A DNA stretch of 64,000 nucleotides from Thuidium tamariscinum (Eukaryota > Streptophyta > Bryopsida > Hypnales > Thuidiaceae). Shown here one piece after another: positions 49,540 to 60,485 of this stretch. Numbering within the stretch: position 1 is the first letter of the stretch; each line of letters starts with the position of its first letter. The position numbers were made by a program, and so were the translations under genes. The DNA lies in NCBI GenBank assembly GCA_947034885.2, contig OX344758.2, positions 13,667,067-13,731,066 on the forward strand, written 5' to 3'. Under the pieces are notes generated by a model. It saw nothing but the letters and a program-made list of their open reading frames with translations. It was not told the DNA's origin and did not search any database.

Positions 49540-51130
49540 GGTTACGGAACGTCTCCCCATTGGACCGACCAAGCGTTGGAACATTCGCCCGCCTCGGGTT
49601 TATGAACATGGGCAAGTGGGCACGATTTAGAGCCAGCTTTTTGACGAATTCCTCCCCGAAATCTTGACTCCTGATTGTTACTAGTTCGGGCTTGCCTCGG
49701 ATTGTTTGAACAGGCCTGTAGCCCCGTCAAGTATTGCTTCTCTTCATTGCAAAACTGCGGTGCTTCTTGGGTAGCGTTTTGTTTTCTTCGAGCTGTGGTT
49801 TGGATCCCGATTAGCAGCTGCGCTTAGAGCTCTTGGTGCTCAGGATGATGCATTTGAAGCAGTGACTGAAATTAAGCGATGAATTTTTGCGTTTTGCGTC
49901 ATGGTTGAGCAACTTCAGGCGTTCTTGAGCTTCATGTCGTGGATAGAAATCTATTCCTGGATGATCGTGTCGTTGGTGTGATTCTACCTCTTTGCAGGGC
50001 TGATGCAGAGATGAAGTTTTGAAACTATTTTCCAAGGGACTGCGATCTGCAAGAGCGCCCAGTACCCACCTCTTATTGTATCCAAGTTCGAGGACCCCGT
50101 AGCTACAGATCCACTTCAATTCCCTAGAGCTAAGGTACTGCATCAGATTGCTATTTTTGAGGTGCTTCTTCTTGTCGTAGTATTTTGTTAAAGAATCTGA
50201 GGATGTTACTGTCGTCGTGGTGACCGTTACTTAGTGAAAACGGAGTGGCTTCTTTGCTTGTTATTCTATTCAATTATCATCATCTGGACTTTGCATTTTC
50301 TGTTCATGCGTGGACATATGAGCTTATAAGAACTCTCTCTAGTGTGTGGTACATTGTGTTGTGTCTTGCAGGATCCCATTGTAAGTATTTCATCGAAGAG
50401 ACTATATTGGGACATTTGAAGGGGTGTAGCCAAGAAGCTGGAGAAACTAGAACGAGCTATTTTTGAGCTCATGAGCAAGTATCCCGAGCTTAAGCTAGAT
50501 TTATATCTCTACGTGAATTGGGAGACTTGTGGACCACCGTCTTCGAATGAAGAGTTCTTTGTATGCCTGTGATGCAAAGAAATTTTTTGGGTGTATATTT
50601 CAGAACTTCTTACAGAATCATGTTACAGGCTTGATTTATAAGTTTCACTTCCCCAAATTCAGTAACCTGTAGGTCTTAGAAGGACTCTTTATCGACCTTC
50701 TACCTTGAAGTTCTTCACTCGTGTAAAAGCAGCAACATTGAACACTCAGTCAATTCTGGTTGAGACTTGAAGCTGGTGTGTAGGAAAGCGCGTCTCTCCC
50801 CATTGGACCGACCAAGCGATTGAATATTCCGTTGCCTCGTGGCCATGAACTTTGTCACATCAGCATGATTTCGACGAATTCCTGCCCAGAATCTTGGCTC
50901 CCGCCTTCCGCTGGTTTGAGCTTGCCTCGAATTGTTTGATTAGGTCACCTCGTTGAGGATGTTCCTGCTTCTCCTCACAGCAAAGTTGCAGTGCTTCGTT
51001 TGAAGCTTGGAGCCTTGCCGGGAGTCGGACTTGAGCCATGCTTGGAGCTCTTAGTGCTCTGGATGATGCATTTGAAGCAGTGACAGAAGCGGTGAAGTCT
51101 TGCATTTTTGCTTTGCGGTTCAGCACCTTC
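49540..51130 (+). pseudogene. duplicated, degraded sequence possibly from an RPW8-type NLR gene
   Basis: Two direct copies, about 49,543-49,895 and 50,793-51,125, share CCCCATTGGACCGACCAAGC, GACGAATTCCT, GCTTGCCTCG and GATGATGCATTTGAAGCAGT. The second copy can be read MLGALSALDDAFEAVTEAVK then SCIFALRFSTFLK. That resembles the helical start of RPW8-like N-termini. Between the copies (50,371-50,570), GVAKKLEKLERAIFELMSKY is also readable. Stops and frame changes interrupt all of it. The NLR link is inference, helped by the intact RPW8-like NLR 1.7 kb downstream. Confidence 0.3.
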
Positions 51131-51939
51131 CTGAAGCCGCATTGGAGCGTTATTTCCTGATATATATATATAGTTGGATGATGGTGTTGCCGTGATTTTG
51201 GTGGAGTTTTTAACTAGCAGTACAACTTATCAATAGCACAGATTGTTTCATGAAAGTGATCTTTCTACTCCAAAAGCTTTAGGTACCGTAGACTGTTTCT
51301 TTGATGCCAGATACTTTGATGTTTGATGTCAGATACTTCAGAATTTTCTTCTGGATTTTAGTCTTGTACATCATGATCTTGCAAGTTCCGAGGTTTCCAA
51401 CTTTAGAAACTCTAAAACAGGTTAACTAAGGTAACTCAATAGGTTAACTAAATTGCTATAAAGATGAGTTTTCTAAGACAATAATGAAGATGGAGTTTGG
51501 CATAATTTACTTTAGGGGGTCTTGTCCTGGAACAATTTTATACCTGAAATGGTCTCAAAATTAGAGTGTTTGATTCATGAGTCTTAATTTGCTAGTGAAC
51601 CTATGATGAATGTATATTGATAAGATGGTTCTTTGACTATGTTTTAGTGTGGGATTTCACTCTTTTGTACATGCTTTCCTAAAATTGTACACATGTAAGT
51701 TCAAACTTATATGTATGTAACTTAAATGTGTTATCATTTATTGTGCAAATTTATTGATTTTATGTGCATTGACATTTCTTCGAAATATTTTGAAGATGGA
51801 ATCACAAGTGAATGTTTACTGGTTTTCCCTACTATTATATATTTGTATGTTTTTGTCATTAATATTTGTTTAATATTCCTGAAAAGTCTAGAAACTCTAA
51901 TGAATGTTTCAGTATTGAATTTTGAATTTTCGTGTAGGT

Positions 51940-52662
51940 GGGTGATTGCAAGAAACACCTGTCCTATATTGTGTCACACGTCGCATTCTGATTTGTTTTT
52001 TGGCCATAACTTTTTTGTTTTAGCTCTGATTGACTCAAGATTTGGATGGAAGGTGCTCATAACTATCATAAACCTTCCATAATTTTTTCATAATTTTCAA
52101 AAATATTTTACTATCCATAAATAGACCCCGATTGGATGTCACACTTGGCAGTTTAGGGGTTTTCTATACCTGAGCTATACCTTTTTTTAATGATTTTGAC
52201 ATGAAATTTGGATGAGATGGTCTTCTAATAGACTTCTAGCTTTATAGGGAAGGATTTTAAAAAAAAGTTAATTTTGTGAGGTGTGGAGGTCTACAAAGTG
52301 AGCTCCCTTCTGCTTGTATTTTGAAACATATAAAATATTATTTTGGTGGTTTTTTTGGTGAATGACCATCTCTATAAAGTTGTCGCAAATGGACACTTTT
52401 TATTTTTTGAAAATATCTATTTTTACTATTTTTCCCTAATTAAAACATGAAGGTATGTATTTTCTGGAGGTTTGGCACTTTTCAAGTTCTCCTACTTAGA
52501 GAATTTTTCTATCCATTTCCTTCGGTCAAAACCTTCATCTTAGAGGTATATATACTATTTATATTTTTTAAATTTTTTTAAAATTAATTTTCTAATTTTA
52601 AAGTACTCCCGAAAAAATCAGCCAAACGCAACAAATAGGACAGGTGTTTCTTGCAATCACCC
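51940..52662. mobile_element. 723-bp non-autonomous TIR element
   Basis: It begins GGGTGATTGCAAGAAACACC and continues TGTCCTAT; its right end is the reverse complement of this. AGGT is present on both outer sides and may be a target duplication. There is no coding capacity. A related end lies at 63,672. The superfamily is uncertain. Its right edge is 174 bp before the NLR start codon. Confidence 0.75.
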
Positions 52663-52835
52663 AGGTCAAATGGTCAATACCCCTTCTACAGGACGAATTG
52701 AAAAAGATTTAGAATGTTTCCTTGGAGATAGTCTTCTAAATGTGACGTTTTTATAGTACGCCATTATATTGGTTTAAAGTGTAAAATATTGTAAACAAAA
52801 TCTACTTGTGTTACATTAACTGAAGCTGTTGGGTT

Positions 52836-55800
52836 ATGCAAGTTCCAATGGCAGAGTTGGTTGGAGGAGCACTTCTTGGAGCTGTTGTCGGTGAACTACT
52901 CAAGGATGTAATCTCTATTGCTGAAAGGGCTTCTCGATGTTATAAGAGTTGCCAAGGTCTATTGGTGACTTTGAAAAAAATCTCACCACTTTTGGATGAC
53001 ATCACAAAGTCTATGGCCAATGGAAGTGGGAGTGCTCAAGCATGGCTTGAAAGTGCACATCATCTTTTGGAGGAAGCTAAGATCTTTGTAGTAGCATGTG
53101 CACTGAAGAAAAGGACAGATCGATTCAACTTCATTAAACGGGCAAAGTTGTGTGAAAAGATCGAAGGTATTGATGATCAAATTCAAACAATGGTACGTCA
53201 TTCAAGTTTGGTTACACTTACCACTCTTCTAGAAATGAGGGGTCAATTTGTGCCACAACCATCTTCAATTGGTTTAGTGGTCCAAAATATTCAAGATACA
53301 AAAGTGCAGGACATTCCAAGGATGATAGTGCCATTTGTGGAAAATCCATTTGAGACATTGAAAGAAAAAATTATAAATAGAAGAAACAGAATGGATATAC
53401 CTATGATTATTGGCTTGAAGGGGAGAGGAGGGTGTGGTAAAACATTGCTTGCAAAGATGGTCAACAATGACCAAGACATCCAAAAACTATATGGTGTAGA
53501 AAATGTCTTGTGGATTACTATTGGGCATGATGCAACTATACCATCCATCTACTTGACCATGGCTAAGCTACTTCATGATGGTGGTGCTTACGAGCAAGAC
53601 TACATTTACAGAAATCTTGAAGATCAATGTGGATATTTGATACAACTATTTCATCAAAAGAAAGTTCTATTGATTTTGGATGATGTTTGGAACCAATATC
53701 CAGCCAACAATCGTGCAATGGTTGAATGGTTGGATGTTGCCAAAGGGCCTGGCTCAATAACTTTGATTACTACCCGAGATGATACCGTTTTGAAATGTGT
53801 CAAATGTGTAGACAGGGTGGATGTCCAATCATTGTCCAAAGAAGATAGTTGGGAGTTGTTTTGCATGAATGCCTTTGTAAGCAAGAAACCTCCATCCATT
53901 TCCATTGAAGGCATAGCCAAAGATATTTGTGAGGAATGTGATGGACTTCCACTAGCCATCAAAGTCATTAGTAGTGCAATGTGGGAGAATGTTGATGAAA
54001 GAGCGTGGCAAAAGACTTTGAGCTATTTTGAAGGAATGAGAACAATACCTCACTCAAAATTTGTTGAAGAACAAGTAGAGCAAAAACTCTATGGTCATTT
54101 GCAATATAGCTATGACAAATTGGATGAGACCTCCAAGAAATGTTTTTTACATTTTGCAGCATTCCGAGAAGATGATCGAATTTCAACCAGCCATTTATGT
54201 GATGTATGGCATGCAGAACAATTATTTGGTTCTAGAAATGTCGAAGAAACAAGAGATATAGGTATATTAGTCTTAATTGACTTGGCCGATCGATCCTTGA
54301 TTGAGATGTCTAGTGATGGAGAGTATGTTCAAATCCATGATGTTCTTCGAGATCTTGCCAATTACATCATGACGAAGGCTAAATCTGATGAATGGGCATT
54401 CCAGTACTACTTTCAAGTTGGGAAGAAATTTGAAACATTTCCTATCATAGAAAAACATGTGAAGATTGTATCATTGATAGGTTCTACCTTTCGTGAGTTT
54501 CCCAACAACCTTGAGTTACCAGTTCTTCAAGTGTGTTTATTATCGCACATTTCTCATGTAGACGACATTAAGAGCTTGGTAATTCCTAAAAACTTCTTTT
54601 CAAGTATGAAAGATTTGCGATTGTTGAACTTACATAAGTCTATTGGAATTGAAGACCATCCTCTCGCCTTTCAAGGATTGACTTCCCTTACAAATCTTGA
54701 CATGAGTTATTGTTCGACATTGATTCAACTTCCCGAGGGTATCAAAGAATTGAAGTCTCTTACGAAATTGGGTTTGTCATGGTGTTCATCCTTGACACAA
54801 CTTCCCGAGGGTATCAAAGAATTGAAGTCTCTTACGAAATTGGATTTGGCAATGTGTTATTCCTTGACACAACTTCCCGAGGGTATCAAAGAATTGAAGT
54901 CTCTTACAAAATTGGATTTGTCATCGTGTCATTCCTTGGCACAACTTCCCGAGGGTATCAAAGAGTTGAAGTCTCTTACGAAATTGAATTTGTCATGGTG
55001 TTCATCCTTGACACAACTTCCCGAGGGTATCAAAGAGTTGAAGTCTCTTACGCAATTGTATTTGTATGGGTGTTCATCTTTGACACAACTTCCCGAGGGT
55101 ATCAAGGATTTGAAGTCTCTTGAGTACTTAAATTTGTCATGGTGTTCATCTTTGACACAACTTCCCGAGGGTATCAAAGAATTGAGGTCTCTTACGAAAT
55201 TGGATTTGACACGGTGTGCTTCCTTGATACAACTTCCCAAGGGTATCAAAGAATTGAAGTCTCTTACAAAATTGGATTTGTCATGGTGTGATTCCTGGAC
55301 ACAACTTCCCGAGGGTATCAAAGAATTGAAGTCTCTTACAAAATTGGATTTGTCATCGTGTCATTCCTTGGCACAACTTCCCGAGGGTATCAAAGAGTTG
55401 AAGTCTCTTACGAAATTGAATTTGTCATGGTGTTCATCCTTGACACAACTTCCCGAGGGTATCAAAGAATTGAAGTCTCTTACGAAATTGAATTTGTCAT
55501 GGTGTTCATCCTTGACACAACTTCCCGAGGGTATCAAAGAATTGAAGTCTCTTACAAAATTGGATTTGTCATGGTGTTCATCCTTGACACAACTTCCCGA
55601 GGGTATCAAAGAATTGAAGTCTCTTACGAAATTGGATTTGTTACGGTGTGCTTCCTTGACACAACTTCCCGAGGGTATCAAAGAATTGAAGTCTCTTACG
55701 AAATTGGATTTGTCACGGTGTGCTTCCTTGATACAACTTCCCGAGGGTATCAAAGAATTGAGGTCTCTTACGAAATTGAATTTGTCATGGTGTGATTCCT

Positions 55801-56567
55801 TGACACAACTTCCCGAGGGTATCAAAGAGTTGAAGTTTCTTACGAAATTGGATTTGTCAGGGTGTTCATCCTTGACACAACTTCCCGAGGGTATCAAAGA
55901 ATTGAAGTCTCTTACGAAATTGGATTTGTCAGGGTGTTCATCCTTGACACAACTTCCCGAGGGTATCAAAGAATTGAGGTCTCTTACGAAATTGGATTTG
56001 TCATGGTGTTCATCCTTGACACAACTTCCCGAGGGTATCAAAGAGTTGAAGTCTCTTATGGAATTGGATTTGTCAGGGTGTTCATCCTTGACACAACTTC
56101 TCGAGGGTATGAAAGAGTTGAAGTCTCTTACGAAATTGGATTTGTATGGGTGTTTATCTTTGACACAACTTCTCAAGGGTATCAAAGAGTTGAAGTCTCT
56201 TACGAAATTGGATTTGTCACGGTGTGCTTCCTTGACACAACTTCCCGAGAGTATCAAAGAGTTGAAGTCTCTTACGCAATTGGATTTGTCAGGGTGTTCA
56301 TCTTTGACACAACTTCCTGAGGGTATCAAAGAATTGAAGTCTCTTGTGTACTTAAATTTGTCATGGTGTTCATCTTTGACACAACTTCCTGAGGGTATTA
56401 AAGAGTTGAAGTCTCTCACGCACTTGAATTTGTCAGAGTGTTCATCTTTGATACAACTTCCCGAGGGTATCAAAGAGTTGAAGTTTCTCATGGAACTGAA
56501 TTTGTCAAAGTGTTCTTCCTTGATACAACTTTCCGAGGATATCAAAGAGTTGAAGTCTCTTAGATAA
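52836..56567 (+). CDS. RPW8-like NB-ARC-LRR immune receptor (NLR), 1,243 residues
   Basis: A single-exon gene coding a cytoplasmic NLR, expected to sense pathogen effectors through nucleotide-dependent switching. Residues 1-130 are a helical RPW8-like domain (MAELVGGALLGAVVGELLKD). NB-ARC follows: P-loop GRGGCGKT at 196-203, kinase-2 VLLILDDVW ending at W285, GSITLITTRDD, GLPL at 370-373, FLHFAAFRED, and an MHD-type motif IHD at 500-502. From residue 617, 26 LRR units of exactly 24 residues (consensus SLTKLDLSWCSSLTQLPEGI-KELK) run to a TAA at 56,565-56,567. The first ATG is used; MAEL five codons on is an alternative start. The LRR frame continues for three good units past the stop, so the protein is shorter than its ancestor, but all core motifs are intact. 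It is likely functional. Confidence 0.93.
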   Translation: MQVPMAELVGGALLGAVVGELLKDVISIAERASRCYKSCQGLLVTLKKISPLLDDITKSMANGSGSAQAWLESAHHLLEEAKIFVVACALKKRTDRFNFIKRAKLCEKIEGIDDQIQTMVRHSSLVTLTTLLEMRGQFVPQPSSIGLVVQNIQDTKVQDIPRMIVPFVENPFETLKEKIINRRNRMDIPMIIGLKGRGGCGKTLLAKMVNNDQDIQKLYGVENVLWITIGHDATIPSIYLTMAKLLHDGGAYEQDYIYRNLEDQCGYLIQLFHQKKVLLILDDVWNQYPANNRAMVEWLDVAKGPGSITLITTRDDTVLKCVKCVDRVDVQSLSKEDSWELFCMNAFVSKKPPSISIEGIAKDICEECDGLPLAIKVISSAMWENVDERAWQKTLSYFEGMRTIPHSKFVEEQVEQKLYGHLQYSYDKLDETSKKCFLHFAAFREDDRISTSHLCDVWHAEQLFGSRNVEETRDIGILVLIDLADRSLIEMSSDGEYVQIHDVLRDLANYIMTKAKSDEWAFQYYFQVGKKFETFPIIEKHVKIVSLIGSTFREFPNNLELPVLQVCLLSHISHVDDIKSLVIPKNFFSSMKDLRLLNLHKSIGIEDHPLAFQGLTSLTNLDMSYCSTLIQLPEGIKELKSLTKLGLSWCSSLTQLPEGIKELKSLTKLDLAMCYSLTQLPEGIKELKSLTKLDLSSCHSLAQLPEGIKELKSLTKLNLSWCSSLTQLPEGIKELKSLTQLYLYGCSSLTQLPEGIKDLKSLEYLNLSWCSSLTQLPEGIKELRSLTKLDLTRCASLIQLPKGIKELKSLTKLDLSWCDSWTQLPEGIKELKSLTKLDLSSCHSLAQLPEGIKELKSLTKLNLSWCSSLTQLPEGIKELKSLTKLNLSWCSSLTQLPEGIKELKSLTKLDLSWCSSLTQLPEGIKELKSLTKLDLLRCASLTQLPEGIKELKSLTKLDLSRCASLIQLPEGIKELRSLTKLNLSWCDSLTQLPEGIKELKFLTKLDLSGCSSLTQLPEGIKELKSLTKLDLSGCSSLTQLPEGIKELRSLTKLDLSWCSSLTQLPEGIKELKSLMELDLSGCSSLTQLLEGMKELKSLTKLDLYGCLSLTQLLKGIKELKSLTKLDLSRCASLTQLPESIKELKSLTQLDLSGCSSLTQLPEGIKELKSLVYLNLSWCSSLTQLPEGIKELKSLTHLNLSECSSLIQLPEGIKELKFLMELNLSKCSSLIQLSEDIKELKSLR
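54684..56555 (+). repeat. 26 x 72-bp tandem LRR-coding repeats
   Basis: Each unit is 72 bp, containing ACACAACTTCCCGAGGGTAT followed by CAAAGANTTGAAGTCTCTTA. Units 4-5 (54,900-55,043) recur as units 10-11 (55,332-55,475), apparently identical for at least the first unit. This points to a 432-bp (six-unit) higher-order duplication. No unit length changes occur in the array. Confidence 0.95.
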
Positions 56568-57375
56568 TTGAATTTGTATAGGTGTTCATCCCTGATACAA
56601 CTTCCTGAAGGTATCAAAGAATTAAAGTCTCTTGCAAAATTGAATTTGTTAGGGTGTTCATCCCTGACACAACTTCCCGAGGGTATCAAAAAGTTGAAGT
56701 CTCTCATGCACTTGTATTTGTTAGGGTGTTCATCCCTGACACAACTTCCCAAGGATATTAAAGAATAGGAGTTTCTCATACAATTTGATTTGTTATAGTG
56801 TGATTCCTTGACATTGCTTCCAAATGATATCAAAAGTTGATATCTCTCATGCATTTGGGTTAAATAATGTAAAGTTGTTTAAGCAAGTTTTTGAGGGTAT
56901 CAAAAAGTTGAAGTCTCTTATATACTTGCATTTGCATTAACTTCGATCCTTGGTGCAATTTTTCAATGTATCAAAGAGTTGAAGTCTCTTATATACTTGG
57001 ATTTGTCATTTTTTTTTGTCCTTGACACAACTTTTTGAGGATATCAGTGAATTAAAGTCTCTCACGTACTTGTATCCTCAAGGATGTATTAGCTTGATGC
57101 TATTTCTCAAGGGTATTAAAGAATTGAAATCTCTCTTGCACTTAGCTTTGCAAATGTATTGATCTTTTTCACAACTTCCCGAAGGTATCAAAAAGTTGAA
57201 GTTCCTTACATATTTGGATTTGTCATGGTATTCATCCTAAATACATCTTTGACTTTTCTTGAGGGTAGCAAAGAGTTGAAGTCTTCCTTTCATATTTAAG
57301 GATGTTCATCTTTAATAGAACTTCCGAAGGATATTAAGGAATTGAAGTCTTTCATGCTATTAGACTTGCAAATGT
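56568..57375 (+). pseudogene. decayed LRR tail downstream of the NLR stop
   Basis: Directly after the stop the same frame encodes three more LRR units (56,568-56,759, ending in LPKDIKE) before a TAG at 56,766-56,768. From there to about 57,370, 72-bp-like units persist (for example GAGGGTATCAAAAAGTTGAA near 56,893 and TTGAAGTCTCTTATATACTT near 56,980). They carry indels and stops. The conserved first part of the array is thus the part still under selection or conversion. Confidence 0.8.
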
Positions 57376-59019
57376 GTTTGCCAAAAATTACACTAGTCTC
57401 CATCAAATTGATGTTTTTTTGGTGATACCAACCATAAATCCATAATTGAACTTTTTCCAAATTGAAAAAAAAGAAGTGTGTGCATCATTAATTCAAGTCT
57501 TCATACAAAGAGAATTGCACTTAGAAATGAATTATAGAGTTATGAAGTAAAAATTGATTGCATTATTCCAATTAATAAATATTTCAAATGTAAGGGCATT
57601 ATGATGGAACAATGGTCAATGGTCCTTGAACCTATAGTCTCTATATAAAGGCTAATACAATCCCATGCTCTTGATTCTCAAAAGAAATTCAAATATTGTG
57701 AGAATCAACATCATTTGTATATTTGTCAAATTGTTGATATTTTAAATACTTTAATCCCTAAAGGCCAAGGCCATTTTCTTGTCAAAAACCACTCAAAGCT
57801 ACCATTTTCGTTGCTTTCATCCAAAGGAACAAAAAAAAAGTGTTTTTATAGAATCTAACCATAGGATCTTCTACTTTGTTTGTTTGAAATCATGTGGTAA
57901 GAATTTCATGAAGTTTGATCGTATAGATTGGAAGATATGAGCATTCAAAGTTGAAAAATGATAGTTTTTTTAAACATTATCTTGGAATTTCAGATGACTT
58001 TGATTGCCATTTGTTGAATTTTCTTACACTATACACTTTGAATTAAAAAAAAATTTGTGTTTAAGAATTGAGTTGAAAGTTTAGGAAAAAAATTTCAAAA
58101 AAAAAATGCTTGATCTTCATCCTTTAAGAAATTATTAAGTAGAGGTAGGTCGAAGATTGAAAGACAAATTAAACCATTAGTAGCTCTAAGATGGAATTGA
58201 AGCACAATAATCCCAATAGTAAGATTGTTTTTATAAGAAAATGTAACCTTGTTAAGAATTTTTTTTTGAAAAAATGTTAAAATTGCATTCAGAAATGAAT
58301 CCTGTAAGTTATTTTTTCAAAAACTGCCCAAAAACAAGATTGTTTATAACTTTCACATAATTAATCCAAATGGGAATAAATCAAAGATTCACACGTAGAC
58401 AAAAATATAATCTATAAGATAAAAGAATTTAAAAGTTTAATTTCAAGTTTTTGTGGATTCATTTTTCTGCCTGCTGAGTTAAAATCCATGCTTACTATGG
58501 TATAACTTTTGTTCCCGGGCACCAATTGAAATAAAAATTATATTCCCACAAAGCTAATCAGTTTTCCTATCTTATGAGAAATTTTCAAGAAGATTCATTA
58601 AAAATTGAGGTCTACAAAACCTGTCCGAACTCCAAATTGTCCCTCGAGGGCACAATGGGCTTTTTAGAAGTTAAAATATAGATTTTCTTTAACTTTTGCA
58701 TGCAACAATTAGAAAGGATGTACACCAACATGCCAAGGCAAAAGAAAGTTTTTAGAGTTTCATGAAAAAATTTGACAAAAGATAAAGTAATTCCAGTACA
58801 TCATTAATAAAATTGAGTTTTAGACATGGCTAACTTGAAATTAATTTTCTCTCAAGTCACAACTAGTTTATTCTTCAAACTTCCATGGTAATATCAAGTA
58901 TGTTGTACACTACAACTTTTGTACATATATTTGTGGACTTTATCCATTGATGTTTATGGTATGGTTGTTTGAAAGAAAATTCTTGAGATTTTCACTCGAT
59001 TTTATTAGTTGTTGTAGTT
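57376..59019. other. AT-rich non-coding DNA with an arm-type repeat
   Basis: No gene. About 57,750-58,650 is a further relative of the palindrome right arm. It begins TTTAATCCCTAAAGGCCA and contains AACCATAGGATCTTCTA, TAGATTGGAAGATATGAGCA and, near 58,480, TGCCTGCTGAGTTAAA. Confidence 0.5.
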
Positions 59020-59507
59020 CATTAGGAGGGATTTGAAGGCTCTGGGAGCCTGTGAGTTCCCACAGCCCAAAATCGCGAAAACAACCGTGGGAACGCAGTT
59101 CTGCAGGAATCCGACGTGGTCGAGCAACTGCCGCGTCATTGACTTTTTTTTTTCGAAATTTTTTTTTTTGGACTTTTTTTCATATTTCAGGACCCAAATT
59201 TTTTTTCTTTTTTCTTTTTTTCTAGAACTTTCTTCAAGTACCTAGGTGCTGACTTGTACCTGGAAAAGAATTTCTAGAATGGATTGCTATAAGATCTAAT
59301 TAACTTAGTATGGAAGACAAGGAAATCTTGATATCCTTCTAGCCAAGCTGATCTCATGGAAAGCCTTGAATACCATGGTACCAGCAAAAATTCCCACCCT
59401 TTTCCCTTCTGATTAGACTTGTCAGTAATTGAGGAGATGGTGCATGGGTATGTTCAAACTCAGTTTAGATACATAGATCACCACATGGTGTATCTCCAAC
59501 CTTCTTT

Positions 59508-60485
59508 CACTAGTAGAAAAACAGTGCCCAAATTAACAAAACATCAACAAATTTGTATTGATTTCGATACTGCATCGTCCATTTTCACATTTTTTTGTTA
59601 ATTTATGTAAAAATTGCCCAAATCAACAAATTTTTTTGTTGATTTGGATACTGCATCTTCAAAGTAACAAAAAATCAACACTTTTTTGTTAATTTTGACT
59701 AAAAAATATTTCAAGTAAATTTTTCTATTTGGAAAATGTTTAAATTATCTTAATTAGTATTCTATAAATAGTGTATTCACAATAAAAAATTTTAAAAAAA
59801 TTCTCAATTCGGTATTTTTTAAATTCAGCAGACTTTAGAGACCATTTAGGCATAGAAAAACAACTTTTTTAGAAAAATTTTGAACTAAGAAAAGTTTAGA
59901 AATAGAATTATCTTTCATCTCCAAAAATCCGTTTACAATTTCAAGTCTCCAATCAAAAGTTATGACTAAATTTCAGAAAGGGGTTGCTTTGGATTTTTTT
60001 TGACATTATGAAAAACCCTCTTTGAAATTAATTCATAACTTTTGATAAAAGACTTCAAATTGCAAACGGATTTTTGGAGATGAAAGATACTTCTATTTTG
60101 CAACTTCTCTTAGTTCAAATTTGTTTTATTTTAATTATTTTTCTATGCTTAAGTGGCCTTCGAAGTACGCTGACTTTTTAAAAAAAGGGAAAAAAACCAG
60201 CCATGGGGTGCAAGGTTCGAACCTTGCTAGTGGCACCCCAAGGGAGTTGCCACGTGTCCTGCTTGCGTGGCGGATTGCCTACGTGGCTTTTGCCACGTGG
60301 TAGCTTCTTATTGGTCCAATTTGAATGAAAAAAATTTCAAAGAAAAAATTTAGTGTCCAAATTAACAAAAAAATCAACACTTTTGTGTTAAAAAGTATCC
60401 AAATTAACACGTCCAAATCAACAAAAAAAATCAACACTTTTGTGTTGATTTTTGTTAATTTAGGCACTATTTTTTTCTACTAGTG
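59508..60485. mobile_element. 978-bp non-autonomous CACTA element
   Basis: It starts CACTAGTAGAAAAACAGTGC and ends with the near-exact reverse complement (GGCACTATTTTTTTCTACTAGTG region). It is flanked by TTT on both sides, the 3-bp duplication expected for CACTA. Subterminal AATTAACAAAAAATCAACA-like words repeat in both orientations. No transposase. It includes an internal foldback: 59,830-59,995 against 60,005-60,175. Confidence 0.88.
60204..60240. repeat. compact palindrome with a TPsiC-arm-like core
   Basis: GCAAGGTTCGAACCTTGC (60,210-60,227) is a perfect 18-bp palindrome containing GGTTCGAACC, the tRNA B-box consensus. It sits inside an outer inverted pair TGGGGTGC/GCACCCCA. There is no A box or cloverleaf, so this is not a tRNA gene. 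Confidence 0.6.

Larger units (their letters stand above)
47352..52835. other. region between the copia element and the NLR gene
   Basis: No complete gene is seen. It holds an exon-like minus-strand ORF (47,621-47,872), degraded and duplicated possible RPW8/NLR sequence (49,540-51,130), and the TIR element 51,940-52,662. The NLR promoter should lie in 52,663-52,835. 48.0-49.2 kb shows only short ORFs without features. Confidence 0.45.

Noticed and set aside
54684..56555. CRISPR-like regular array
   Set aside because: The units are contiguous coding repeats without unique spacers, inside an NLR gene of a plant genome.
55361..56854. A 497-codon minus-strand ORF with 24-residue repeats, and plus-strand ORFs in other frames at 54,710-55,123, 55,358-55,795 and 55,862-56,320
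   Set aside because: They are by-products of the 72-bp LRR repeat: the unit length is a multiple of three and lacks stops in these frames, so every copy stays open. They share the array boundaries and have no domain of their own.
60204..60240. tRNA gene or SINE head
   Set aside because: Only a B-box-like palindrome is present; there is no A box, no cloverleaf and no terminator.
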